In this document: positions 1 to 10,200 of the stretch, one piece after another
How the letters are laid out: each line of letters opens with the position of its first letter
How positions within the stretch are numbered: position 1 is the first letter of the stretch
Assembly: GCF_020080045.1 (NCBI RefSeq)
Contig: NZ_CP083451.1
Location: 1,054,001-1,118,000, forward strand
DNA: 64,000 bases
Reading direction: 5' to 3'
DNA from: Comamonas odontotermitis
Lineage (GTDB): Bacteria; Pseudomonadota; Gammaproteobacteria; Burkholderiales; Burkholderiaceae_C
The notes under the pieces: model-generated
Told to the model about the DNA's origin: nothing
What the model saw: the letters and a program-made list of their open reading frames with translations, nothing else
The model's database searches: none
Position numbers and translations under genes: made by a program

Positions 1-474
1 CGTTTCGGTGCTCGGCTGTGCAGATCATGGCCTGATTATGAGGTCGAGGTTATCAAAGAGTGCGCAGGGCTCTGGTATGGGAAGCCAGGCGTTGTCGCAA
101 CCCGCTCACGAAAGGCGGGAAACACCATCGCGATCCAATGCCGCGCACTGGTGGTTGCAGTCTCAATTGCAAGGGATTGTCAATTTCAGCCGATCACTCC
201 TTCCTGCGGTAGAGCGCGCTTGCTTATACCGGTATTCTGGTGCGAATTTGTAGCAGTTTGCGCCGGGCCAGAGAGAACACCCCCTCCCTCTCTTTTATTT
301 CTTTGGCAGCTTCATCAGCACCGGCTTTTTTCACGCACCAGACGAATCCTTCCGTCGCCTTGTTTTCACACGAGGGAACTTTTCCAAAGCGGGGCAGTCT
401 GTTTGATTGTCCAATCACTGCGGTTTCCCTCCTCCATTGAAAGTTGGAGAAGGAACTGACGATCGAATCGCTTG

Positions 475-506
475 GACTACTAATGAATACCAAAAAATTA
501 GTAGTC
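475..506. repeat. Perfect 10-bp inverted repeat (hairpin)
   Basis: The arms gactactaat (475-484) and attagtagtc (497-506) are exact reverse complements around a 12-nt loop rich in A. No run of T follows on either strand, so it is not an obvious terminator. It could be an operator or the end of a lost element. Confidence 0.4.
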
Positions 507-838
507 GCCTCAAGTCTTCGGTACTCGCAACGGGGCTTCGATCCAGACGCTGAAAACGCGGCTGGAATGCGTCAACACCCCCAGAGGACCTAAGCACACC
601 AACGCCAATCCAGTTGCTGAAATAAATTGGGCTCTATGAGGCCCAAGGCGCTTGCATTGCCATGGAGCTGCGTTATAGCTGGGCGTGCGTGCCTGACAAC
701 TCGAGTATTGGAAAGTCTCACCCTGGAGGAACGGCGAAGGTGGCGCTGACGACAAGAGTGCTGCGGCGGGTCTCCGAGAGCCGGCGAACTCCTTGCGATT
801 TGAATCTCATACGCGTGATTTTAATTTGAAACAATATA

Positions 839-857
839 TTTCATAATAATCATTATT
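839..857. promoter_or_regulatory. Fur-box-like site in nested AT-rich palindromes
   Basis: The 12 bases 846-857 (ataatcattatt) match 11 of 12 positions of the right part of the classical 19-bp Fur box, and the whole 839-857 window matches 14 of 19. It is nested inside an outer inverted repeat aaacaat (829-835) / attgttt (855-861). The site is about 265 bases upstream of the secreted DUF11 gene at 1122. The match is by eye, and AT-rich DNA can give such matches by chance. Confidence 0.25.
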
Positions 858-1121
858 GTTTCGTTTGTAGAAAATAATGATTTGAGAAATGGCAGTTTCA
901 AACAAAGCTGGTCCATTGTTTTCAATGAATCTGTCTATCTTCAAACCCCAAGCGTAGCAGTCAATGTGGTGAACGCAGCGCATACGCATTCGTGCGGCTC
1001 GAGCGGTTTGCCCCAATGGGCGGGAGAGAAGGTTCATTGCGGATGCAGGACCAAACGATAACAGCAGCTTCAGCTGCCTGAAGACGGAGTATCTGTTTTC
1101 AACACAGAAGGAATCTAGGCC

Positions 1122-3893
1122 ATGGCGAACCTTGCGGCGCTGACTCATCCACATCCCTTATTAACCGGCGCACGCGTACGGATTGCTACCACCTGTGCCG
1201 TATTGTTGGCGGCAACTGTTCCACATCTTGCTGGCGCCACTGTACTGTTCGATAACTACCGGGGGCGCAATAGTCTGCCTGCCGGTGCCACGCCCGTAGC
1301 TCCGAACTATGGCAACAACGATGGCTCCAGGGCGCTGTCGAATCTGATCAATCTCGCAAGCGGCGGCCCTCAGAATGTTGCCTCTTCGGGCAAGCTGGAT
1401 GACCTGGACTGGTCAAGCAACGAACAGCAGTTATGCAATACCCGTGTAGGCAATGCGCCATGCGCGAGCCAGATTCAGGGGCGGGTAGCCTATACCCTGG
1501 TGCGCTTTCCCAGCGCTGGGACCTATACCTTCAAGGCCGCGCACGATGATGATCTTCAGGTGGATTTTTCCACCAATTTTTCAGCAGCTTCGGCATCGAA
1601 TTACCGCAACTTCGACTACAACGTGCCTGTCGGTGGGCTGAGCTCCTATACCAGCGAGACTTCCTTTCCCGACATCCCAGGCAATTTTGTTGCGTCGCAG
1701 GACAACAGCTGCTATGCCATGCGTGTCTACTGGAACAACAGGGGTGGCTTGAATTTCCTGCGCATGAAATGGGTGAAACCGGGTGGCATCGAAGAGATCA
1801 TCCCGGCAGCCAATCTGCTGGATCCATCGAAACCCGAATCCTATGCCAGCTGCGCCAATACCCTGGCCGACATTGGCGTGTCCAAGACCGGCCCCGCTCA
1901 GTTCACGCAAGGTGGCACGCTGAACTACGCCATCACGGTCTGGAACTATGGCCCGACGGAGGTGAGCGGCATTCCCATTGCCGATCTTTTGCCAGGCAAC
2001 GTTACGCTGTTGAGCGGCCCAACCTGCACGGCCTCCGGTTCCGCGCAATGCGGTAGCAGTTCGAACAACGGAAATGCCTGGGTGATGACGACGGGCCTGC
2101 TGCCAGTGAACACCACTGCGGGTGATCCGTCGAGCGCGCCCTCGCAGGGCAGCTATCTCACTTACCAATTTGCGGTAAGGGCTGCAGCCAATGCATTGAG
2201 CATCAAGAACACTGCGACCGTTGCGACCAACGACCTGAATCCAGACAACAACTCCAGTACCGTTATCAGCCAGAGCAGCGGGAAGGTGAGCGTAAGCAAG
2301 ACGGGCCCAGCCAAGGTGGCGATGGGACAGGCCTTCGACTACCAGTTCACTGTCAACAACGGGCTGGGTGTGGCCGTGCCCAGCGCAGTGATTGCCGAAC
2401 AGTTGCCGGCCAATATGCAAGCACTTTCAGTGAATGGCGCCAACTGTGGCGCTCTGCCGAGCGCTGCGGGTGCATTGCTCACCTGCAGGTTGCAATCGAG
2501 TATTGCTGCAGGAGGTATCGGTGCGTTCACGCTCCGAGCTGTTGCAACCAGCACGGGGGTGGTCACCAACTATGCGTCTACGGATCCAAGTGGCGGGTCA
2601 TCTAGCGGTACCCCGGGTGCCAGTTGCGATGCCTCTCGCTTCAGCTGCACCAGTGCCAAAACGGAGGTGGTAGCGCCTGCGGTGGCGGTGAGCAAAAGTT
2701 TCTCGCCTGCGAGTATTGGCTCGGGCGGCTCCAGTCTGCTCACAATCACGGTGAGCAACGCCAACTCCAGCATCGACCTGCATTCTCTGAGTGTCACGGA
2801 TGCCTTGCCTGCTGATGTCTTTGCAACAGGAAACCTGATCGGCAATACCTGTTTTGGCAGCCTTACGGCGCCGGGCAACAGCCAGTTGACGCTATCTGGT
2901 GGCACTCTCGCAGCTGGTACATCCTGCCAACTGCGATGGATGGTGACTTCTTCTACGGTGGGCACGCATGTAAACACCATTCCCGCCGGGGGTGTCACTT
3001 CTGCAGAGGGTGCTGTCAATACCGCCCAAGCCCAGGCCACTCTGAGCGTTCATACGCCAGCCTATCCGGCCACCGCCAAAAAACTGTCTCTGGTAAACGG
3101 GGCACCGTATCAGGGGCAAAGGCTGCGCAATGGCGATGTGCTGGTATATGACATCACAGTCACCAATTCTGGAGGCACAGCCGCTACCACCGACCTGACA
3201 GAGACCGTGCCCAATGGAGCGACCTACACCGGGGTGGGTGAGGGTTGGAGCACCTCGCCCGGATGCACCACCGAAGGCTCGACCTGCGAGCAAACCAGCA
3301 TTACCGTGGCACCGGGTGGTACCGTGACCAAGCAGTTCACGTTGACCATCACCCCTCCGGTACTGACGCCTACATTCATCAATACCGTTACCAGCTCCGT
3401 AGGTGATTGCGATGCCTGCACGGTTTCTTCGCCAGGCGTGTTTGCAGACATGGTGGCGACCGGGGCTGCTTCGCAGGAAGTGCGGAAGGGCTCCGATGTC
3501 ACGGTGGTCACCAGCTGTACCAACCAGGGCCCGGACTATGGCGTCAATGCCACCTGTTCCGTAACAGGCGCTCCTGTGGGGGCGGCCACGGTATGTACGC
3601 CATCAGCCCCGGTGCCTCAGTTTCAGGTGGGATCCGTGCTCACCTGCACCACCACATTCAAGGCAGAGCAGTCAGGTCCGGTGATGTTGGTGACCACCGC
3701 ATATTCCGAAACCAGCGACCCTGAGGTCGGTAACAACAAGGCCATCAGTGCCGTCACCGTGCTAGAAGCCGATCCGACACCCGTGGATGGTGCAGCCCCT
3801 GTCCCCATGGATGCACGCTGGATGCTGGCGCTGATGTCGCTGGTAATTGGGGGAATGGCTCTACTGCGTCTGCGCCGTTCTCGATCTGATTGA
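1122..3893 (+). CDS. Secreted PA14-like/DUF11 repeat protein with C-terminal sorting signal
   Basis: This is a 923-residue envelope or surface protein. The start is supported by AAGGA 9 bases upstream of the ATG. The N-terminus is a signal peptide (hydrophobic stretch at about residues 22-40, ending in LAGA). Residues of about 100-250 resemble a PA14-type carbohydrate-binding fold (AGTYTFKAAHDDDLQVDF, later YWNNRG). About five DUF11-like immunoglobulin repeats follow, each opening with a pattern such as IGVSKTGPAQFTQGGTLNYAI and carrying paired cysteines. The protein ends with a motif VPMDARW, a hydrophobic helix and an Arg-rich tail, like IPTL/exosortase-type sorting signals. It is probably exported and processed to the cell surface. 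Its binding target is unknown. Confidence 0.8.
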   Translation: MANLAALTHPHPLLTGARVRIATTCAVLLAATVPHLAGATVLFDNYRGRNSLPAGATPVAPNYGNNDGSRALSNLINLASGGPQNVASSGKLDDLDWSSNEQQLCNTRVGNAPCASQIQGRVAYTLVRFPSAGTYTFKAAHDDDLQVDFSTNFSAASASNYRNFDYNVPVGGLSSYTSETSFPDIPGNFVASQDNSCYAMRVYWNNRGGLNFLRMKWVKPGGIEEIIPAANLLDPSKPESYASCANTLADIGVSKTGPAQFTQGGTLNYAITVWNYGPTEVSGIPIADLLPGNVTLLSGPTCTASGSAQCGSSSNNGNAWVMTTGLLPVNTTAGDPSSAPSQGSYLTYQFAVRAAANALSIKNTATVATNDLNPDNNSSTVISQSSGKVSVSKTGPAKVAMGQAFDYQFTVNNGLGVAVPSAVIAEQLPANMQALSVNGANCGALPSAAGALLTCRLQSSIAAGGIGAFTLRAVATSTGVVTNYASTDPSGGSSSGTPGASCDASRFSCTSAKTEVVAPAVAVSKSFSPASIGSGGSSLLTITVSNANSSIDLHSLSVTDALPADVFATGNLIGNTCFGSLTAPGNSQLTLSGGTLAAGTSCQLRWMVTSSTVGTHVNTIPAGGVTSAEGAVNTAQAQATLSVHTPAYPATAKKLSLVNGAPYQGQRLRNGDVLVYDITVTNSGGTAATTDLTETVPNGATYTGVGEGWSTSPGCTTEGSTCEQTSITVAPGGTVTKQFTLTITPPVLTPTFINTVTSSVGDCDACTVSSPGVFADMVATGAASQEVRKGSDVTVVTSCTNQGPDYGVNATCSVTGAPVGAATVCTPSAPVPQFQVGSVLTCTTTFKAEQSGPVMLVTTAYSETSDPEVGNNKAISAVTVLEADPTPVDGAAPVPMDARWMLALMSLVIGGMALLRLRRSRSD

Positions 3894-4061
3894 TCTGGAA
3901 GGGCTACAGGGGAAGCTCAGGGTGAGGCGTCAGTGGATCTCGCCGCTGACCCTCAGATTTCAGCCTCTGTGTAGTTACTTGAGATCATGGGAGCAGCAGA
4001 GGCGTTGGCGATGGCTGTAAGCTCACGGAGCAGCCACTGAGCGTGTGCTCACCCCTGTGGG

Positions 4062-6578
4062 CTAGTGCACTTTGGGATGGTGCCTTTGGCGGCGGGCAAA
4101 GAAGAAGCCGACACCGCCCACCCCCAGGGATAGTAATAGCAGGCCGTGCCCTCCCATGGTCGGAACCGGTGCGGGCGTTGTCGGAGATGGCTTGTCGTCG
4201 TCTTTGACAAGTACCTGCGCGGGCGAGCCGGTAATGTCATAGGATCCCGCCGTGGCGGGTGCAACCGAAAGCTCTGCAATCACGTCTCCATCGTTGGCAA
4301 CTGTGTTCGGGGTTGCCATGATCGTGCAGGTTACAGATAGGGAGTCTGCGGGCGCCAGAATCGGCTGTGTACACGTTGTGCTATAGCGCGGGTTGGATGC
4401 TGGCAGATTCAGATTCACGCTGAGGCCTTGCGGCGGAGCTGGATGGGTCAGCGTTAAAGTGCAGGTGCTTACTTGATTGGCAGAGTCAAATAGCTCCACT
4501 GGGTTGCATGCCACGCTGACGGCGGGAGTCAGCAAGCGGGATTGCAGATACCAGTTGTTGCCTACCTGGTGCAACGTATAGCTGAAGTGTCCGGCTGTGA
4601 TCGATCCGCCTTCTAGTGTGAAGACGCCGTTGGATGCTCCGTCCACTTTGACCACCAGGATACCGTTACCCGTGGTGGCTGCACCCAGCCCATTTGCGTT
4701 CGCAATACGTAAGGTGCTGACACCGCCCGTATTGCCATTCACTTCCAGCAAGTCAGATGCAGAACTGCTGTCACCCAGCACAGTATCCAGTGCCACTACA
4801 TTGCTGCCTATGCCGTTGAAGCTGCCTGTGAATGTGATGCGGTCATCTGCTGCAGGGCTCGTGTCGGCCAAGGTGATGGTGCCGTTATTGGCAACGCTGC
4901 CGTAAACATGAAACGTACCGGGCACATCACTGGCGCGCAGAGTGGCCGCGCTATCAATGTTGATTTGTGCTGCCGCACTGTTCTCAAACAGATCGCCGGA
5001 GAGTTGCAATGTCGCCGCGTTGGCAAGATGAATGGTTTCCCAAAGCGTCAGATTGCTCCCATTGGCAAGATTGTTGCTGCTGCCGGTAAAGCCCCGCATT
5101 GCCAATCCATCCAAAGTCAAGGTGTCGGTGCCTGTACCGCCATCGAACTGCGGAACCTGAGATATATCCACGCCTGCGGCAAGCGTGAGCGCATCATCGC
5201 CTTCGTCCATGGCGGTGATCCCTATGAGCGCGCCTCCACTGGCTCGCATGGTGTCGTTGCCATTGCCCAGATTGATATCGCCGGTGATGGTGCCACCGGT
5301 ATGAATAAGCTCATCGGCACCAGTGCCCATGAACACTTTGCCGGTAATGACCCCTCCGTTATTCAGATGGACCGGAGTGTCTTCATACACCACTACCGCA
5401 TAGCTTTGTGCGTCAGCACGAATGATGCCGCTGGCGGTATTGTTGATGGTCTGCAATGCCGTCAGACCAGCGGTACGGGGCAATACCATCACTGCGGCTC
5501 GAAAGGAGGCGTCAGGGATGGCTGTGCTGGATTTGATTTCGAGCAGTCCACTATTGTCTATGGTCATCGGGTTGGCGTTGCTAGACGTGCCGGATTGGGC
5601 GGCATAGACGTAATTGCTCGGGCTGTCGATTACGACGCTGCCGGTATTGTTGATTCGCACAAAACCTGAACTGTTGGCATAACCAGTGTTACCGATGCCT
5701 CCGATGGGAAAGGTTACCAGGGGGCTCGAACTGGTGATGGTGATGCTGCCGCTATTCTCGGCCAGCGAATTGATGGATGCCTGCTGGTAGATACCGACGC
5801 TGCCTGTTGTGCGCGTTGTATTGGTATTGGTGATATTGATTTGGCCCGAATTCGTGGTAGTGCCGCTGCCTCCTGTGGCAGGGTTCCACATGCGAGGCTG
5901 CAAACCGCTGGTGAATGCGCTGGCGGAGGAGACGACGCTCACCGGGCCGGAGTTGGTGACGGAGAAATTCTGTGCCAGCACTTCAATGGCATTGTTCGAC
6001 ACGCTTGTGCCGGTGGCCGTATTGGTGAGTGAGATGGAGCCGTCATTGGTGACTGTTGCCAGGCTGTTGGCCGCACTTGCTGCAACCGCCACGGTATCGA
6101 GGCCGCTATTGGCAAGAGCTGGGCTTGCCGTAGTCATCGTCAGGCTGGCGCCACTGGCGTTCGTGAAGCTTGCGCTGCTGAAATTGTTGGCGTTCAGATA
6201 CCCAATGTTGGCCAGTGCTCTCCCTCCGCCAGAGGGAGTTTGGTAGAGTGCGCCGCTCCATGTCATCTTGCCCTGGTTGATGACCGAGACACCATTGGCC
6301 GTATTTTCGCGAGCATAGATCAAACCGATGCTGGTTCCGCTCAACGTCATGTCGCCGGTACTGTCGTTGGTGAACTGTACATTGGCGGCGTTGATCAGAT
6401 ACTGCCCCGCAGTAGCTCCACTGCATAACACAGAGCCATTTGCGACGCCCATGGGTGAGGGCGGAGCACAGGCTGCCCAACTGGTCCAGGGCAGGGCAAA
6501 AGCTCCATATGCTGTTGCAATGACAGCCTTAAGCTTCAAGTTCGATCGAACTCTCCAATACATCGGCATATGGTTCAT
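4062..6578 (-). CDS. Secreted beta-helix-like repeat protein with C-terminal sorting signal
   Basis: This large protein of about 838 residues has a signal peptide (LKLKAVIATAYGAFALPW, cleaved near SWA). Its long passenger is rich in N, T, S, G and A with repeated motifs such as ITNSG, VTNDGSI and GNGNDTM. This suggests a right-handed beta-helix like those of autotransporter passengers and filamentous adhesins. There is no autotransporter beta-barrel at the C-terminus. Instead it ends in VPTMGGHGLLLLSLGVGGVG plus an Arg/His tail, a sorting-type anchor like those of its neighbours. The start is uncertain: TTG 6587, ATG 6578, 6569 and 6563 are all in frame and none has a clear Shine-Dalgarno site. 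It lies opposite to the flanking DUF11 genes. Adhesion or matrix function is inference. Confidence 0.75.
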   Translation of the reverse strand: MNHMPMYWRVRSNLKLKAVIATAYGAFALPWTSWAACAPPSPMGVANGSVLCSGATAGQYLINAANVQFTNDSTGDMTLSGTSIGLIYARENTANGVSVINQGKMTWSGALYQTPSGGGRALANIGYLNANNFSSASFTNASGASLTMTTASPALANSGLDTVAVAASAANSLATVTNDGSISLTNTATGTSVSNNAIEVLAQNFSVTNSGPVSVVSSASAFTSGLQPRMWNPATGGSGTTTNSGQINITNTNTTRTTGSVGIYQQASINSLAENSGSITITSSSPLVTFPIGGIGNTGYANSSGFVRINNTGSVVIDSPSNYVYAAQSGTSSNANPMTIDNSGLLEIKSSTAIPDASFRAAVMVLPRTAGLTALQTINNTASGIIRADAQSYAVVVYEDTPVHLNNGGVITGKVFMGTGADELIHTGGTITGDINLGNGNDTMRASGGALIGITAMDEGDDALTLAAGVDISQVPQFDGGTGTDTLTLDGLAMRGFTGSSNNLANGSNLTLWETIHLANAATLQLSGDLFENSAAAQINIDSAATLRASDVPGTFHVYGSVANNGTITLADTSPAADDRITFTGSFNGIGSNVVALDTVLGDSSSASDLLEVNGNTGGVSTLRIANANGLGAATTGNGILVVKVDGASNGVFTLEGGSITAGHFSYTLHQVGNNWYLQSRLLTPAVSVACNPVELFDSANQVSTCTLTLTHPAPPQGLSVNLNLPASNPRYSTTCTQPILAPADSLSVTCTIMATPNTVANDGDVIAELSVAPATAGSYDITGSPAQVLVKDDDKPSPTTPAPVPTMGGHGLLLLSLGVGGVGFFFARRQRHHPKVH

Positions 6579-6660
6579 GCGCGTCAAATTAACATGCCGT
6601 TAACTCTTTAAGTTTTGTTTTTGCTATGACTGACGTATTTCTTGAAACAGTGATCTATGT

Positions 6661-6747
6661 TTGTGGGCTGGACTGTCCCTGGTCAGGGGCAATCCAAAGA
6701 TAGGCGGAGTTCGTCTACCTGACCAGGGGCAGTCCAGTTGTGGGCTG
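6661..6747. repeat. MITE-like palindromic element with 10-bp flanking direct repeats
   Basis: The arms 6668-6687 and 6718-6737 are inverted copies with 19 of 20 matches around a 30-base centre. The whole is bounded by two identical copies of ttgtgggctg (6661-6670 and 6738-6747). The left arm also begins a 26-bp palindrome (6670-6695) of the form GGACTGxCCCTG / CAGGGGCARTCC. A second copy of that palindrome lies at 13622-13647. No protein is encoded. Confidence 0.55.
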
Positions 6748-6810
6748 TAGTTGCCGTGCAGCAATCATGTAAACAACTGTCACTTTCATGTGTCAACGCT
6801 CGGAAATTTG

Positions 6811-6839
6811 TTGGCAATCGATTGATAAAATCGAATAAT
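6811..6839 (+). promoter_or_regulatory. Predicted sigma70 promoter
   Basis: TTGGCA at 6811-6816 and AATAAT at 6834-6839 are separated by 17 bases, one mismatch each from consensus. The spacer holds a small inverted repeat (cgatt/aatcg). It would drive the micro-ORF at 6874 and possibly the DUF11 gene at 7276. Confidence 0.4.
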
Positions 6840-6873
6840 TTGCATGAAGCAATTTAATAAATAGAAAGATGTC

Positions 6874-6954
6874 ATGCAACTTCACAAGTCTTTCTCAGTA
6901 TTGGCTGCACTTATGACTGCTCTGGTGGTGCGGGCTGGTGTGGGGGCTGCATAG
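6874..6954 (+). pseudogene. Signal-peptide-only micro-ORF, likely truncated secreted-protein gene
   Basis: The ATG at 6874 opens a 26-residue peptide, MQLHKSFSVLAALMTALVV followed by RAGVGAA and a TAG stop. It has the basic start, hydrophobic core and Ala-x-Ala end of a Sec signal peptide, and stops just at the expected cleavage site. A promoter lies 35 bases upstream and a weak GAAAG ribosome site is present. I read it as the remnant of a secreted-protein gene that lost its body. A genuine leader peptide acting on the downstream DUF11 gene is an alternative. Confidence 0.35.
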
Positions 6955-7275
6955 GTACCAAACAGCAAATCTGTGCGGGCAAAACTGCATTGCAGCAATG
7001 GTGCCCAACCTCACCTTTATTGCTACTGGCTCCCCCTTCCCTTCTTGCAGACGATTCAAACGTTGCTGTTTGGTTGACGTCTTCACTCCTGTGATTGACC
7101 TATACGCAGGGCCCTGCAGGTTGCAGCGGTCGCACTGATCACGCGTTAATCGCCCTTGAGTTTGACTATCGATTTGCAAGTCCTCCTTTAAAACGGATTG
7201 CGGCTTCAATGCGCCGCAGCGATGAGTAGCGCTCCGCGCCAAGAAATTCAGATAGATCACATCTGGAAAAACGCT

Positions 7276-10200
7276 ATGAAAATTACTCACCTTTTGTGTG
7301 TCTTGATGAAGGCCAAGAGCACGGCTTCCGCTGCCTTTGCCATATGCTTCGCCCTCTTGTGGCTTGCACCTACAACCAGTTTTGCGCAATCAGCTGATTT
7401 GCAGCTGACCAAGAGCGGGCCTTCTTCGGCCAGTGGCGGCGACACATTCACCTATACGCTGGTGATGGACAACAATGGTCCCGATGCTGGCAATGGTGCT
7501 ACTTTCCTTGACACGCTTCCACCCGGTGTCAGCAATGTCGCAATGTCCTGTGTCAGCGCCAGCGCAGGGGCGCAGTGCCCGACCAACCTTTCGGTCAGCA
7601 ACACCTCGGTATCTGGCACCTTGCTCGTTTTCCCCAATCAGGCCAAGGTAACGATTGAGGTTACCGGTAATTTTTCTGCTGCCGGTCCTACTTCATTGAC
7701 CAACACGGCGACCATCACCGTCCCCGCCGGCGTGAGCGACCCCAAGCCTGATTCCAATACCAGTGCCGTCAGCACATCGATGTCCTATGTGGTCGATCTC
7801 TCGGTCATAAAGACACAGAGTCCGGCGGCCTACACCTCGGGTGTACCGGTTACCTATACGGTCACGATTGCCAATAGCGGCCCGGCGGCGGCCGACGGCG
7901 CGCGCATCAGCGATTTCCTGCGCAGCTATGCAGCGGGCAACTACACCAACCTGGTTGCCACCTTCGTCAGTTGCACGGCTGGTGGTGGGGCCCAGTGTCC
8001 GGCGAATTCGGCCTTTTCCAATTATTTGGGAGTCGGCGCGTACGATAACTATTTGTACTCGACCACGGTACCAAGGCTGCCTGCCAATGGCTCACTGACG
8101 ATCGTCTACACCTTGCTGCCAATGGACACAGTGGCACCTTGCGGAACGGGAAATGGCGATATCCAGAACTTCGCGTTTGTCTCGCCCCCGTCTGGGGTCA
8201 CGGATTCAAACTCCAATAACAATGCATCGTCGGTCGCACTGCTCAAACCGGCAGCTCCTGCTTGTCCGCAGGTCGATCTATCGGTCATAAAGACGCAGAG
8301 CCCGGCGACTTACACTTCGGGTGTGCCGGTCACCTATACCGTCACGGTCAGCAATGCCGGCCCCAACGCAGCAAACGGTGCGATGATCAGGGACTTCATG
8401 CGGACCTATGGATCTGGCAACTACACCAACCTGGTGGCGAGCTTTGTCAGCTGCACGGCAGCCGGCGGCGCGCAATGCCCCGCGAATTCGGCTTTTCAAA
8501 ATTATTCGGGCGTAGGCGCTTACGATAATTACCTGTACTCGACCACCATCCCCCAGTTTCCTGCAGGTGGTTCGCTCACAATCGTCTACACGATGACGCC
8601 GACCGACGTTGCTGCGCCTTGCGGCACGGGCAACGGCGATATCCAGAATTTTGCGTTCATCACCGCTCCAGCAGGTATCACCGATTCCAACTCTAACAAT
8701 GATGCGAGTTCGGTGGCACTGCTTAAGCCAGCTGCTGCTGCCTGTCCGCAAGCGGATCTGTCGGTCACCAAAACGCAGAGTCCGGAAAACTATGTGTCCG
8801 GCGCACCCGTTACCTACACCATCACATTCAACAACGCAGGTCCGAGCGCAGCGAACGGCACGTCGATCAGCGATTTTCTGCGTGGTTACGGCCAGGGAAA
8901 TGCGACCAACCTGGTGGCCTCCTTTGTGAGCTGCACTCCGGGCGGTGGTGCGCAGTGCCCCGCGAATTCTGCGTTCCATAACTATTCGGGAGTGGGCGCC
9001 TATGACAATTACCTGTACTCCACGACAGTGCCGCAGTTGCCTTCCGGGGGATCGCTGACGATCATCTATACATTGGTTGCAACGGATATAGCTGCGCCCT
9101 GCAGTAGCGGTGCAGGAGATATCCAGAATTTCGCCTCGATAACCCCGCCAGCCGGAGTCACGGATCCGGAGGGAGGCAATAACAACAGATCGGTTGCACT
9201 GTTGCTGAGCTGTGCAGATGTCTCGGTCAACAAATCGGTTGCGCCGGTTACCACAGTGAGTGGTGGTACGGTGACATACATGATCGATGTGGCCAGCGCG
9301 GGCCCGGCCGATACCAGCAACGTCGCGTTCAGCGATCAGTTGCCAGCCGGTTTCAATTACGGCAGTGCCAGCTGTTCCACGCTGACGGCGCCAGCCACCT
9401 GTGGTCCTGTGAATTTCGACAGCGGCACCCGTACCGTGAGCAGCTCCATTGCTTCGATCGGCAGCCAAGGCGCAGTGCGCTTTCTGATCACAGGTACGGC
9501 TGGCTCAACACCCGGCACTTATCCGAACACGGCCTATGCTGTGGTGGCGCCTGGCGTGGTTGACCCGATCCAATCTTCCAACAGCAGCACGGTGAACCTG
9601 CAGATTGTGCCGAGCAGTACGTTGACCGTGGTCAAGACCGTCAATGGCGGGCCAGCGGCTGGCTTGCCGGCAGCGATGACCTTCACTGGCGTGATCACCT
9701 GCGGTGCGCAGGCGCCGCAGAACTGGTCCGTCACCGTGGCCGCTGGAGCCACCACCGGCACCGCCACTGCACTGCGATTCATCGATGGTGATACCTGCAG
9801 CATCACTGAAAATACGCCGCCTACTGCGCCGACTGGGTATATATGGTCCGGTGCGCCAAGCATCAGTCCCAACCCGACCACGGCCATCGGTCCTTCAGCG
9901 GCGCTTACCATCAATGTGACCAATACACTGCAAGCCACTACGAGCACGCTGACTGTGGTGAAGACAGTCAGTGGTGGCCCAGCGACTGGCTTGCCGGCAG
10001 CGATGACCTTCACCGGCGTGATCACCTGCGGTGCGCAGGCGCCACAGAGCTGGTCCGTCACCGTAGCCGCTGGAGCCACCACCGGCACCGCCACTGCACT
10101 GCGGTTCATCGATGGTGATACCTGCAGCATCACCGAAAATACACCGCCCACCGCGCCGACCGGGTATACATGGTCTGGTGCGCCAAGAATCAGCCCCAAC

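Larger units (their letters stand above)
1..1121. other. Long intergenic region, no supported gene
   Basis: No open frame in this stretch has a convincing start, a ribosome site and a recognisable product. A minus-strand stretch around 224-400 encodes a charged Lys/Glu-rich peptide that might be the end of a decayed gene, but I cannot identify it. Positions 780-900 are clearly AT-rich and contain nested inverted repeats. A 10-bp perfect inverted repeat lies at 475-506. The first supported gene begins at 1122. Confidence 0.5.
6588..7275. other. AT-rich intergenic region with palindromic element, promoter and micro-ORF
   Basis: This gap of about 690 bases separates the divergent beta-helix gene and the large DUF11 gene. 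It contains a 20-bp imperfect inverted repeat bounded by 10-bp direct repeats (6661-6747), a good sigma70-type promoter (6811-6839) and a 26-codon open frame that is a signal peptide only (6874-6954). The rest, 6955-7275, shows no gene I can support. Confidence 0.6.

Noticed and set aside
1581..2420. Minus-strand open frame of 279 codons inside the first DUF11 gene
   Set aside because: It is a shadow of the plus-strand gene, which has a signal peptide, domain structure and ribosome site; the minus-strand product has no recognisable features.
4062..6578. Classical type V autotransporter
   Set aside because: The passenger looks like one, but the C-terminus is a short sorting-type anchor and not a 12-strand beta-barrel domain.
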